Assembly: GCF_958450345.1 (NCBI RefSeq)
Contig: NC_088782.1
Coordinates: forward strand, 91,806,858-91,870,857
DNA: 64,000 bases
Direction: 5' to 3'
From: Calliphora vicina
Lineage: Eukaryota; Arthropoda; Insecta; Diptera; Calliphoridae
A program made the translations under genes and the position numbers. Below are positions 1 through 10,899 of this stretch, in pieces. The notes under the pieces were generated by a model that was not told where the DNA came from, ran no database searches, and saw nothing but the letters and a program-made list of their open reading frames with translations. Position 1 is the stretch's first letter. Every line of letters starts with the position of its first letter.

Positions 1-546
1 GTGGGTATTTATGCATATGAAACACATTCACTTGTTAAAAATCATAATACATATATATTTATTTCACACAAACGTCATTGTTTTGTATTACCCTTGCGAA
101 AAATATGAGCAACAATCATAAAATAACTTCACTGCGAAAATTTTATGCTTCAGTTAATGTAAATATTTGTACATATTCGCACAACACAGAGTAAAATTGT
201 TTGAATAGTCAGTATATTTGTATACTTAGTTTATATACCCTGCAGGAAATGCCAATAGTGAAATTGTAGTGATTTACTAGTTACATTTTCAGTAATGCTT
301 ACTACTGACCAGTTGTACCGCAGCCAATGTAATCTTCTATTGACTTTTAATATTAGCTTGTCATTGAAAATCCTCCAGTAGTCTGTAGCACTACTGACTA
401 GGTAGTTATATTGAGATCAAATGAAGACTTTGGAACTAGAGACTCACTAGTATATTTTAGTAATTCTAGTCTACACTTTTGGTGTAGAGTAATAGTGCAT
501 AGTTTAAGCGTAAAATTCATTTTTCGGGTTTATATAACCCGAGAAA
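1..546. other. Non-coding flank with fragments of a dispersed repeat
   Basis: I see no gene here. The DNA is AT-rich and holds short stretches built on ACTAGTTAC and ACTAGT that resemble the repeat seen more clearly near 5.53-5.76, 8.00-8.11 and 50.66-50.72 kb. No element ends or target duplication could be placed. Confidence 0.4.
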
Positions 547-589
547 TTAATTTTGAGTTGTGTCACTTTTGAACTGGGTGTGCGATATT

Positions 590-1060
590 TTCTTGGGAAG
601 ATTTACAAAAACTTCCGCAAAACCTTCAAATATCTGAAGAAATAGATAACGATAAACTATACATATATCGATTAATGCAGCCTTCGTGAAGTTTATAAAC
701 AAATACCAAGAGATTTGCAAATGATATGGTCCTATTTTTTTTACCAAAGGTGAAAGGAATGAATTCGAGAATTTAAGAAAAGTTGTATGTTTCGTATTTT
801 CAATACCAGTAAGCAAAGCTTTTTGTGAAAGAGGTTTTACTATTTTAAACAATCTGTATACTAAAGAAAGAAAGAAACCGAATGTCATTCGACCTGATTG
901 GAGCTGAAATATTAATACGAACAAATTTAGAGGAAGTTTGTAAAGATTTTCAAAATTGTTTACAAACCTCTAGGTTTGGAATTGACCAAAATCCGAAAGC
1001 TCAAAAACGAAATAAAGTGACAGTGTTTTTAGTATTTAATAACACTGTGCAACAAGAAAA
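590..1060 (+). pseudogene. hAT transposase C-terminal (dimerisation) remnant
   Basis: Reading forward from about 745, the translation gives a stretch with IPVSKAFCERGFTILNN followed by LYTKERKK. This is the pattern of the hAT C-terminal dimerisation region (usually P.S.A..ER.FS..N.I.T..R). That frame ends near codon 'WS*' at about 905. The match continues one base out of frame from 882 as FDLIGAEILIRTNLEEVCKDF, so the copy carries a frameshift. An upstream piece from about 597 (EDLQKLPQNLQISEEID) ends in a stop and may belong to the same protein. No catalytic core is visible and no terminal repeats were found. Family assignment rests on motif recall, not a search. Confidence 0.55.
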
Positions 1061-1365
1061 TCTTTCCCGAATGAGACCAACGGGAAATGAAAGTAGGGTT
1101 ATTAAAAGTTAGCTCATGTTTTAAAGTTATTCGCCTTTAAAGTTCAGATTTTTTGAGTAAAAATTTTTCATATATATTTTATGAATAATCTATTGAAGTA
1201 AGTCAATATTTATATAAAGTAATTTTAGTTGAATGTTCTAGTCCTATATACTATATACTTAAAATTCATTAATTTTAACACTTTTTGCAGATTTATTTTT
1301 TTATTTTTATAGTTTTTGGTACTTAGATACGCAATTACCAATTTTTGGAGAATTGCTGAATATTG

Positions 1366-1470
1366 CTGTAAAAGTATTGAGTAGTGGGTATCGTGTATCG
1401 AGTATTTGCCATATGGTTTGAGTACTCAATACTCAAAAGTAGTTACTCAATACTTTTAGACTTGTATTTT
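1366..1470. repeat. Clustered GAGTACTCAATACT-type short motifs
   Basis: A run of about 100 bases is built from variants of GTATTGAGTA and its reverse complement TACTCAATAC. This density of one short motif in both orientations resembles the subterminal region of the hAT elements elsewhere in the window. It lies just downstream of the hAT transposase relic, so it may be one end of that same dead element. The matching outer terminus and a duplication were not found. Confidence 0.35.
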
Positions 1471-1561
1471 TACAATTTAATTTATTTAAATTTAACGGTT
1501 ATGGTGCAAAAAATGCATCTCTACTATAAATACAACTCAAATCAATATTAGCGTAAAAAAT

Positions 1562-2906
1562 AAAAATAGGTACTTTTTTATTCATCTAATGGTACTTTTT
1601 GAATTTTATATGACAATGGACTTAGAAACATGAAATTAAGCATATATGATCCTAAGTGAGTTTGAATTTTAGGGTTAAACTTTTTGGTACTTTTTCTTTA
1701 TTCGATTGGTACTTTTTGTAATTTCATCACCAATGAACCTAGAAACATGAAATTAAGACCGGAGTGAGTGGGAATCTACAAGTGACTGCTTTTTGGTACT
1801 TTTTCTATATTCGAATGGTAATTTTTGAATTTTCTGTAATAATGGACATAGAAATATGAAGTTAAGCATATATGGTCCTAAGTGAGTGAGAATTCTAGGG
1901 GGAGACTTTTTGGTACTTTTTGTTTATTCTAATAGTACTTTTTTTGAATTTTCTATAACAATGAACTTAGAAACATGAAATTAAGCATATATGGTCATAA
2001 GTAAGTGAGAATTCTATGGGGAGACTTTGTGGTACTTTTTCTTTATTCGATTAGTACTTTTTGTAATTTCACCAATTAACCTAGAAACATGAAATAAAGC
2101 TTATATGGAACCGAGTGAGTGGGAAACTCTAATGGTACTTTTTGAATTTTCTATAATATAATGGACCTAAATATGAAATTCAAGCGGATACCTCATGGTA
2201 CCTTTTGTTTATTCTAATGGTACTTTTTTTTAATTTTCTATAGCAATGAATTAAAAAACATGAAATTAAGCATACATGGTCCTAAGTGAGTTAGAATTCT
2301 AGGGGAGACTTTTTGGTACTTTTTCTTTATTCGAATGGTACTTTTTGTAATTTCTACACCAATGAACCTAAAGTCATGAAATTAAGCTTATATGAACCCG
2401 AGTGAGTGGGAAACCACAAGTGGGGGATTTTTTGTACTTTTTATATATTCTAATGGTACTTTTTTGAATTTCCTATAATAATGGACCTAGACTTTCCAAA
2501 AAATCGAAGAATTTCAAAACCGCGGTTTCGGTTTTAAAAAATTAAAAACCGATCGGTTTCGGTTTTGTGATAATTTATTAAATCTTAAGTATTATAGAAA
2601 CAAAATTAGTTGATAATATAGGAAATGATATACAAATCTAAAATTCAAGCTTGACGGGTTATGGTTTAGTGAATGCGAATTTAAAAGTGATAATCAATGG
2701 TACTATTTCCTTATTGCAATGGTACTTTTTGAATATTTTATAATAATAAACATAAAAATTTTAAATTAGGAACACATTTTGCATTTTCTATAATAATGGA
2801 CCCAGAAATATGAAATTAGACATTTACAATTAGATTCACAAAGTGAGACTTGATAGTACTATTTCTTTCTTCTAATTGGGGTGGCGAAGCGCACCGGGTC
2901 AACTAG
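1562..2906 (+). mobile_element. Non-autonomous Helitron, 5'-truncated copy
   Basis: This copy consists of repeats around GGTACTTTTT and 'GAACCTAGAAACATGAAATT', followed by a 3' tail of about 420 bases that is almost the same as the tail of the complete copy at 15,855-18,122. The tail contains palindromes AAACCGCGGTTT and AACCGATCGGTT and ends GCGCACCGGGTCAACTAG followed by T. This fits the Helitron rule of a CTRR terminus inserting before T. No Rep or helicase coding is present. The 5' part, with its TC...CTGA-repeat end, is missing, so transposition or later deletion lost that half. The last base abuts a Jockey retrotransposon 3' UTR. Confidence 0.8.
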
Positions 2907-4665
2907 TAAGTAATAAAATCTTATAACTAAAATTAAAACTAAATGCTCTCTGACGGGAGCGTTGATGTTCATATGGGCCACATCTTAGCGGGGTGGTAGA
3001 TCGGCTCTACGAAGCCTTGATCTTGTTTGGGTCTGTGTGAGATGTCTTGCAAGCGGGTTCGGTTCAATGGTTCCATGTTGTACACGAAAACCAAATTGAT
3101 GAACTGGGATAATATTTTGGTTATTTAAATATGGAATGGAAAATATGGAACACTGCAATACTTTCTCAAATAACTTTGTAGTAGACTTATAGGTCTGTAT
3201 GAAGACGGCATTGTTTTTAATCATGGATGGCGTAATTTTGTCATATCCTGGAGATTTTTTTGTATTTGTGTTATTTTTGATAACTTTTCGAACGTCCTCG
3301 GGACTTACTCTGATATGATCATCCGCTGTCTCGTGAATAGGAGGATTTTCCAGTACAAAATCATTGTTGGGTGGATTTGGCTTAAATACATTACGTAGGT
3401 GCTCGGCAAAAATTAATGCTTTGTCCTTATCATTTCTTGCCCAATTACCGTCAGATTTTCTCAACGGAGTTTTTCCCTTACCGGTGGTTTGATGTTACGT
3501 GTGGCTTTCCAAAGAGAAAAGTTCGTATGTTTAGTATTCGTCAAACTCTCAATGTATCTTTCGTTTCTGCGATCCTCTTCTAAACAAAGGGCTCTCTTCA
3601 GTCTTCTAGTAGCGATGGACAGCCTCTGCTTTGCAGCAGGTGATCTATTTTGTTGCCATTCTCTTCTAAGCTTTCTCTTTTCGAGAAGCAATCGTTCAAT
3701 ATCTGAATTGGAAATATGCATTTTTGGCTTTCTAGAGATCTCGATCCTTGAATGATCCAGAACCGAAATAATTAATGACGTGAAGTCATTGACGCATTAG
3801 TTTATCTCTCCCTCACACTGTATATTTGGATTTGTGTGGATATGGCTACTGATAAACTTTTTGTATTTAAGCCAATTTGTTTTGTAAAACGGAATATTTT
3901 CAGGAGATTTTGGTATATTTTTCCCATAATAAGTGACTATTACGGGTGAATGGTCGGAAGATAAATCAAAAGATATTTCCGTAGATATTGAATTTCGATC
4001 TACATTTCTGGATATGGCAAAGTCTATAAGGTCAGGAATTTTCCTAGGATCAGTAGGCCAGTATGTTGGTTGGCCAGGGGATATGACATCCAGGCAATTC
4101 TTACCGTCAACTAGGGCTTTGTAGAGCTATCTTCCTCTAGGGTTAATTAGCCGTGAACCCCAGTATGTGTGTTTCGCATTGTAATCACCACATGCCAGGA
4201 AACGATCTCCTAGAGTTTCAAAGAATTCTTCAAATTTGTCCTTAGTCATCGAAAATCGTGGGGGGCAATATATGGAACTCACTGTAAGATTTCCAAATGA
4301 ACATTCCAGTCGTATTGAAGTTGCTTGCATATATTCTTTTGAAAATTCATCTAGGGCATAATGTTTTAAACGGCTTTTAATCAAGATACCAGTACCACCA
4401 TGAGCTTTTCCGTCGGGATTATTTGTGTTATGGAATGAAAATCCTGGAATATTAAAGTTGTATCTATTTGTAAGGTGTGTCTCAGAAATTAACATCACAT
4501 CGACGTCTTTACTTATCATAAAATTATAAACCTCAGATTTATGTTGGTTCAAACCATTTGCATTCAACAAAACTAAGGCCAGTTTTGTATGACCCAGTAT
4601 GTTTTTAAATGTCTTGCAAAGGGATTTCATGGTCCCGAGCTTGGTGCCTTCAATATATCCAAAAA
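2907..4665 (-). mobile_element. Jockey-clade non-LTR retrotransposon, dead copy
   Basis: The element runs on the minus strand, with its endonuclease at high coordinates and its 3' UTR at low coordinates. The 3' UTR segment (2907-2984) matches the 3' UTR of the copy ending at 43,403 (shared 'TTAGTTTTAATTTTAG'). The match stops at the junction with the Helitron at 2906/2907, so the poly(A) tail is not here. The upstream end is truncated at about 4665, beyond which sequence no longer translates as part of ORF2. Confidence 0.85.
2985..4663 (-). pseudogene. Jockey ORF2 remnant (endonuclease plus partial RT)
   Basis: From 4630 downward the translation reads as an APE-type endonuclease: LVLLNANGLNQHKSEV, LISETHL, GGTGILIKS and, further on, SSDHSPV, all typical of non-LTR retrotransposon nucleases. 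An in-frame TAG follows NPRGR near 4127, a further stop lies near 3800, and a frameshift lies near 3461-3480. The reverse transcriptase begins with KKSPGYDKITPSMIK but is missing its middle: after NNAVFIQTYK it jumps to KLFEKVLQ, and after QFGFRVQHGTIE it jumps to the C-terminal PNPLARHL...RADLPPR. The catalytic FADD region is therefore absent. It cannot encode a working enzyme. Confidence 0.85.
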
Positions 4666-6117
4666 TCTAAAAAAAAAACAATTTTGGGATTTTTGAAAAG
4701 TTTTTTTGGGAATTGTGGGATTGTCGTTAAAAATTCACAAATATCTCTTTTGGATTTGGATCGAAAGTTCCTATTTAAGTGTAAAATTTCATTAAAAACG
4801 ATGTATAAACAAAACTTTTATTGCATTTTAAATATTAAAATTTCCCAAAAAATCAACTACCATTTTTTATTCCCATATTTTTTTGAAAAAAAAACTCTTC
4901 TATAATTTTTTGAATTCTTAAAAATTTTGCATATTTTTAAAAGAGGACGTTGATATATAATATGTGTATCTTTTCTTTTAGATTCTAGTAAAAATCTTTC
5001 AAAACAAAAATTTCGCATCATTTTTAATTTTTGATATACCGGAGGTGCCCCACTTTAGGTCAATTTGGCTTGGCCCCCTTGGTGTTATAAGCCAAAAACT
5101 TAAACTAATCAACACCTCCTCTATAGCCATGGTAAATTTTATTAAAATTGGGCTATTCGTTTAGAAGTTACAGATTTATTTCCACTTATTTTTTCAGTTC
5201 CCCCCGGGTTAACCTAATTCGAGTACGCTGAATCCAGTGTTGCTAACTGTTTTTTTAGTTTAGCTTATTGAATAAACTAAAAAAATTAAATTCCGCAATA
5301 AAATTACCTTTAAGCAAGGCTCAACGATTTTTTAATCGTGCACAATCAACAGCAGCCGCTGAATTTTTTTTCTCATTAAAGGTACACATAGAAATGTAGT
5401 CGATTTGTTGACAATGTCGCCAAAAGATCACCAAAATAGTCGATCACTTGGAAATACTTTATGTACCCAGGTTTCTACAGGGTATGTAGTACATTCATAG
5501 TATATATGTATGTTTCTTACAAGTGCGTACGTATGGTAAGTACCCAGCACTTAGGCAAGTAGTCACCCAGCAGTTCTAGGAAACTGTCCCGAACTAGTAA
5601 TTTTACCTATCATTTAGGGTGACAACTAGTTACATAAACAGCTACGTGACTAGTTTTTTGAACACGGGAAGCTTCAAATTAACCTGGTAGTCCAAATTAG
5701 TATTGGATCTTGATCAGCTACAAAACTAGTTACTTTAATATTTACGGGTGTAAATTGACATCAAAAAGTTAGTTAAAGAGACATCTCATAGACAATCCAA
5801 TAATCGATTGCTTGTAAACAAATCTTCATAACTACTTTTTATAGTTTTTGAGAGTTATTCGTACAAACTGTTATCATACAAATTGTGTTGATATAATTCT
5901 CAGTATTTCTATTCTTGTATTATTTAAGATAAATATTCAAAATTAATTAAATTAAAGAGTTCAAGGCTTTCCTGAGTTGCGATGGCGAGATATCGGTCTA
6001 CAAAGTTCAAGTCTTCGTTTTGGTGAGTTGTGTTTTATTTCTAAGGCCAACTTATCTTTACAATTTATATTTCTAGGAGTAATTGTGCAAATGCACTGTT
6101 ACCGCAAAAGTTTTGCT
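4666..6117. repeat. Patchwork of old dispersed repeat fragments
   Basis: There is no gene. About 5040-5220 resembles 46,740-46,950 (shared ACAGATTTRTTTCCACTT context). About 5190-5330 resembles the palindromic repeat at 60.94-61.78 kb (shared 'CCGCAATAAAATTACCTTTA'). About 5530-5760 contains GACAACTAGTTACATAA and CCGAACTAGTAATTTTACC, related in inverse orientation to 8.00-8.11 kb and 50.66-50.72 kb. No intact ends were found. The last 350 bases look unique. Confidence 0.45.
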
Positions 6118-6125
6118 ATAACAAC

Positions 6126-6905
6126 CAGGGTTGTCAGATTTTATTTACCTCCATCGCCAAAAGCTAAACGAAAAATCGCCAAAATGTTTTTTTTTAGTTT
6201 TTTATTGTAAAGCCTAGTACTGTTTGACAGCTAGCTGTTGGTTTTAATTTCGTGCGAAAGAAGTGCTGCGTCAAGGCGAATTCATACAAGGTGGTGTCAG
6301 TTCTTCAAAAACAACAATTTTTTGGGAATATTGCCTCTAAAGATCAGATTTCAATTGATATATGCTAATTTTGACCATTGCAATTCATATTCCCCTGCAG
6401 ATATTTTTGAATTTAAAAATAAAGTTAATGAATTTTGGACTACCGAAAATTTTCATTCCATTTCAATATTGAAAATTCATTATGTACTTTAAAAAGAGTT
6501 ATATTTTCTGGTTACCATTTAAGCATTTCTTTTAAAAGCTTTTTAAGTACAAAAAATAATTTTCTTTTAAAATTTGTACATCATATTCCTCCATTTTTAT
6601 AATTTGTAATTCCATTTCGAATTCTGTGCCAAAATAGATAAATTCCGGAATCCGACGAAATGACGGCTTAAACACATTAGAAAAAAAATAATATTGTTGA
6701 AACTATTTGATCATGTATGCTACCTGCATCCAAATAATAAATATCAAACAAATTACTTCATGAAAACCAAATAATTTGTTAAAAAATCGCCAAATAAATC
6801 GCCAACTAGTCTGTAAATCGCCATGTCGCCAATTTGAAATTTTGGTCGCCAAAGGCAATCAAAAATCGCCACGTTTGGCGAGAAATCCCACATCTGACAG
6901 CCCTG
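6126..6905. mobile_element. hAT-type MITE, CAGGGYTGTCAGA ends
   Basis: The terminal inverted repeats are CAGGGTTGTCAGAT and its inverted partner (CAGGGCTGTCAGAT). They fit the hAT end rule (CARNG). The flanking octamer ATAACAAC is exactly duplicated at 6118-6125 and 6906-6913. Subterminal regions carry many copies of TCGCCAAA or TCGCCA in both orientations. The interior has no recognisable transposase, so the element is non-autonomous. Confidence 0.9.
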
Positions 6906-7101
6906 ATAACAACAGCTAACCGTAACAGAAATGCAAAAGAGCAAACAAAAAAAAATGAACGGTAAAATTTTGATTTGCTTTTAATGATATATTAAGATAA
7001 CGTCAAGCCAGACATATAAATGTTTATTCTCTTTATCTCTACGCTAACGATCTCAAGTGCGTGCAATTTTCTGTTTTAATTAAGGTTAATAGAATAACCT
7101 A

Positions 7102-7316
7102 CACAGAGAAAACAGATTCGTGATAGCAACCGAATTTGTTGCCAATCGAATGATTCGGTTGCACACATAGAATTTGTCAGTTCTAACAACAGAAAGTCAG
7201 TTGATAAAGAAGAATTTCAGTTGAAGCAACCAAACTTTAGTTACCCCTTTCAAAATATTGTTGCCATAACTGTAAAATTCGGTCATACAATAAACCATTC
7301 GATTGGCAACAAAGAT
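7102..7316. mobile_element. Palindromic MITE (CACAGAGAAAACAG family), truncated
   Basis: This is the first of three copies (others at 52,779-53,025 and 57,913-58,159, each 247 bases). It starts with TA then CACAGAGAAAACAGATTCG. The interior is built from CAACCGAATTTGTTGCCAATC-like units in both orientations, so the whole element can fold on itself. The right end breaks off after ATTCGATTGGCAACAAA. No coding capacity is visible. The TA flank suggests a Tc1/mariner-type mobiliser, which is an inference. Confidence 0.75.
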
Positions 7317-8133
7317 TGCCAGATTATGAGTAATTTCCTTGAATGGTATATGTTTATTTAAATTTGCCTTCAATGATGGTTTTGGAATTTTCGATTGAAA
7401 GTAAAAATTTCTCAAAGCACTATAGGCAGCAATTTAAATCAGATCCGCTTGAAATAAGCCGTGAAAGGACTTCGAGATATAGAAACAAAGTTTTGAAAGT
7501 AAAAGAACTAAACCGGAACAGAGAAACTAAAAGAAAAACCGTAAAAGGCAAGAAAAAATTAGTTTGAAAAAGATTAATGAAGTCAGTCCGCAGGGCAATC
7601 AGCCCTACATATGCAAACAAAACATGGAAATTTAAGGACAAAACATACAAATGTTCTACCGAAATAGGACTTTCTCGGTAATAAATATTTAATTTATATA
7701 GGTATCTAAACAAATTTCGTCTTATATAGTGAAGTCATGTCACACAATTTCATGATGATAGGTCCATAATTAGTCATAGCTCCCAATTCGCAGAGTTATA
7801 CAATTTTCTAATGCAAGTCAAACCAGAGTTCTGTTTTTGGTCACGCCATCGCATTTTTTTACTAATATCTAGAATAATAGATATAATAGAGGCACTTAAT
7901 TACTTCGCAAATATATACAAAACTTTTTTACAAACTTGTCTTTAACATTAATTTATTTAACATTTTATCGTACAAATGTAACGTAACGCCATAATGAAAA
8001 TACCCATATGTTAAAATAACTAGTCATGTAACTAGCTATATAACTAATTGTCACCCCAAATGATAGGTAAAATCACTGTTTCGAGACAGCCTCCTTGAAC
8101 TGCTGGCTACTTATTCGCAAAGATCAATAGACA
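7317..8133. repeat. Fragments of two dispersed repeats
   Basis: About 7600-7810 is, in reverse orientation, related to the fly intergenic repeat of 12.7 and 38.2 kb (shared GGGAGCTATGACTAATTATGGACC). About 8000-8115 holds CATGTAACTAG...GTCACCCC...ATGATAGGTAAAATCACT, related to 5.53-5.76 kb inverted and to 50.66-50.72 kb. The rest shows nothing I recognise. Confidence 0.5.
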
Positions 8134-8135
8134 TA

Positions 8136-8980
8136 CACTCAGGTCTCGTTTTATGCGATAGAAAAAAAAATCGCATAAATTGAATTCGCATAAAACCATA
8201 CTCAGGTTTCATATAAAAACTAATGATTCGTTCCAAAATTCTGAAAAACCGCATAAATTCAGATTTTAATTCAAAAATCAATACAAAATCGCATAAAAAA
8301 TCAACAAAAATATATTACATACATATTTCATTTATTAAAAAAATAAAAACAAAACACGTTTAAAAAAAATAAACAAAAATATTATATTAATTCATTAATT
8401 ACAGAAAAACAGAAAATACATAATCCAAAAAATAAGATAAACATTTTTTTAAGAAAATTCTGATTTATGATGATTAATCTGAATCACTGAATAATTGTCT
8501 TCAACGTTGTGGAATTGGTTCAACGTCACTTTCGTCACTAGATGATATAATCATATTGTCATCATATGGTAAAATATCATTTTCATCACTAGAATTTATC
8601 TCGTGAATAGGATACGAGATCAACGAATTTTTAGGGGCTTCAATTGTTTCTTATCTTGCAAAATAATTTGTCATTAAACTTTGCGATTTTTGATTTTTAA
8701 GTTGCTTATGCAACTCTTGATATCTGGAAAATAGATCAGTTAGTCCACGTTGAATCTTCAATGCTCTTTCCGTATCTGGATGCATATTAAGAATTAAGAA
8801 TATTTTGTAAAATAAAACAAACTATAAAGATTATAGCAGTGATCCAAACTTGGTTTAATTTAAAAAACAGTAAAAAAGCTTAAAAAAGTATCTAAAATTT
8901 CAAAAGCTGTTAAAATTCTAAAAAAATCTTTAATTTAAAAATCGCATAAATTTGAATCCGCATAAAACGAGACCTGAGTG
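8136..8980. mobile_element. pogo/Tigger-like DNA transposon, internally deleted
   Basis: The ends are CACTCAGGTCTCGTTTTATG and its inverse, both flanked by TA (8134-8135, 8981-8982). They resemble Tigger-type ends, which carry CTCGTTTTAT(T)GCG. The motif TCGCATAAA recurs inside both termini. At 845 bases it is much shorter than an autonomous pogo-group element and retains only a transposase tail on the minus strand. Confidence 0.8.
8500..8785 (-). pseudogene. pogo/Tigger transposase C-terminal tail
   Basis: On the minus strand, 8785-8651 reads MHPDTERALKIQRGLTDL then FSRYQELHKQLKNQKSQ and ends near MTNYFAR*. After the stop the same frame continues with an acidic stretch (SSDENDILPYDDN...SSSDESD). 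A basic KQ-rich segment followed by a short aromatic end and an acidic tail suits the C-terminal part of pogo-group transposases. The DDE core is gone. Assignment rests mainly on the flanking Tigger-like ends. Confidence 0.5.
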
Positions 8981-8982
8981 TA

Positions 8983-9922
8983 CTATAGTAGTAGAGTAAT
9001 ACGGAGGAAAAACAACCGGTTTAATTGGTAGTTGGTTTAATTCTAATTTTATTTTTGATAAAATTCTTAAAGATAGATACAAATGAAGCAAACCAATTAC
9101 AAGCTAAGCAAAATTTAAAATATAAAAAACTATAAAAATTATTAAGAAAGTCAAATAACAATTTCAGTATAATTTTAAAGATCATTTTTTAAAAGTACAA
9201 ATATGATGAATAAAAAGTATTTTGTTACGTCTGGGAAATAAAGAATGGAAGCAAAAGCATTTTTACACAATCAGCAACTAAATCTATGGGAATAAGTTTC
9301 CTATGGCACTTACATATTAGTGTTGCCATACGTAGTAAAAATTTAATTTTTATGCGTTTTTTTAACTGAACTGTGTTAAAACTTGTGATGCAAATGGTAC
9401 AAATTGTAAACATTTTTATTATGGCAAAATAAAGAATATAAACGTTCCAATCATAAAATTATTGACTTTATTCAAGATTTAAAGATTTTAACAAAATTTG
9501 TAATTCTTATTTGAATGACACTTTAATGTATAATTTTATTAATTGATGTATAATTTTATTGATTTAATAATTAGTTTAAGATTATTATATTTAATTAACT
9601 ATGGACTTAAGGGAAAAAGAGAAATATTTTTCAAATAGCGGTGATATTTTTTTATTTTTTCTTTACTGGCTACACTGATACATACATATGTATGTAATGT
9701 TTCTATGAAAAAACACGACAACGTAATAAACAGCAGCAAAATAAAATAAAAATTCTCAAAGATGCAGAAGTTTATTTTTTTGTGGAAATATTTTAATAAA
9801 TTTGAAAAGTGCAAAATAAATGATAACAAATATGTAATTTCTAAATCTACAGGACTTGAATTTTCAGAATATGGGATTTGATATACCACAAAAAAGGAAA
9901 ATGTCTTAAGTTTGGAGCAATG
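8983..9922. other. AT-rich non-coding stretch
   Basis: I see no gene, element ends or structured repeat in this interval. Long A and T runs create several open frames on the minus strand (for example 9599-9973), but these are low-complexity and without recognisable domains. Confidence 0.4.
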
Positions 9923-9930
9923 GTCCGAAC

Positions 9931-10114
9931 CATAGAGAACATAGAACGGAAACTCGAAAAAAAACTCAAACAAAAAAATTACTCAAAAAAGTTTTACATA
10001 CGAGTGTTGTTTTTGTTTTCACATAGTTTTTTTTGCTAATACATTCTCACCACTTAGGTTTTTGACAACTGAGTCTTTGACAGGAGAGTTTCCGCTCTAT
10101 GTGTTTTCTCTATG
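9931..10114. mobile_element. Small TIR element with 8-bp flanks
   Basis: The ends CATAGAGAACATAGAACGGA and inverted CATAGAGAAAACACATAGAG share GCGGAAACTC or ACGGAAACTC just inside. Flanking octamers GTCCGAAC (9923-9930) and TTCCGAAC (10,115-10,122) agree at seven of eight positions. This suits a hAT-type MITE of 184 bases, although CATAG departs slightly from the usual hAT terminus. Confidence 0.65.
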
Positions 10115-10122
10115 TTCCGAAC

Positions 10123-10554
10123 TCATCGCCTCCAGGTGACAGTAAACAATAACAACGAACTTCATACAAATTATCACATTAGAGAAAAAAAATCACAATA
10201 ACATAACAATAGCCATAACGTGTTAATGATATTTCTATGCTCATTTTTATGCGCCTTGTAGCAATACCTTTAGATTGTGGACAGAAGCGTATTTTTTGAG
10301 GCAACTGTTTTTATACACTTCACTATTAGTATATTAAAATTCATAAGACATCACAAATAAATAGACTTTAGGTTTGCTGATTTTTATCTTATACTCTTTA
10401 TATTAATTTTTATTTTTCCTAATTTCGAAAAACTCACGATTTCAATTGCGATTTTAATTTTTGTAAATATTCAAAATATTGATGTATGTATTGTGTATCT
10501 TTAAATATTCATAACTGATGTCGGATATTACTGATTTAAGGTTCATTTGAAAGA
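10123..10554. other. AT-rich stretch, nothing recognised
   Basis: No gene, repeat or structured element is seen between the small MITE and the next hAT element. Confidence 0.4.
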
Positions 10555-10899
10555 TTATGTACTAGGGTATTCGAATTATTCGATTTTTCTCTTGTTCGAA
10601 TAAAACGAATAATTCGAATAAGATATTTTAACTTGTTCGAATAATTCTATCACACGTTTAAAATTAATCGAATTATGCGAATAATTTCAATTTTTTTAAA
10701 AAAGTAAAGAATGAAGTTTTGATGTCGTTCTTTTAATATTTTATTGTTAAAGAAAAACAAAAAATTACGTTAAAGTTAACAATTCAAGTATTGATAATGT
10801 TAAAAAAGATTCGAAAACAAAGTCCATCATTAAATTTTCAACAGAAATATTCTGATCAGATTAACTCCCGAACAACCCACAAAACAATTGACTAGCAAA

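Noticed and set aside
1366..1470. A complete hAT end with target duplication at TAGTGGGTA
   Set aside because: The short motif array fits, but no matching second terminus or octamer duplication was found.
4666..4900. A GGGATTTTTGAAAAG repeat shared with about 54,150-54,200
   Set aside because: The similarity is short and in A/T-rich sequence. I could not extend it to a convincing alignment.
9599..9973. 124-codon minus-strand frame
   Set aside because: Low-complexity F/L/Y-rich translation of AT-rich DNA. No start context, domain or homology that I recognise, and it runs into the MITE at 9931.
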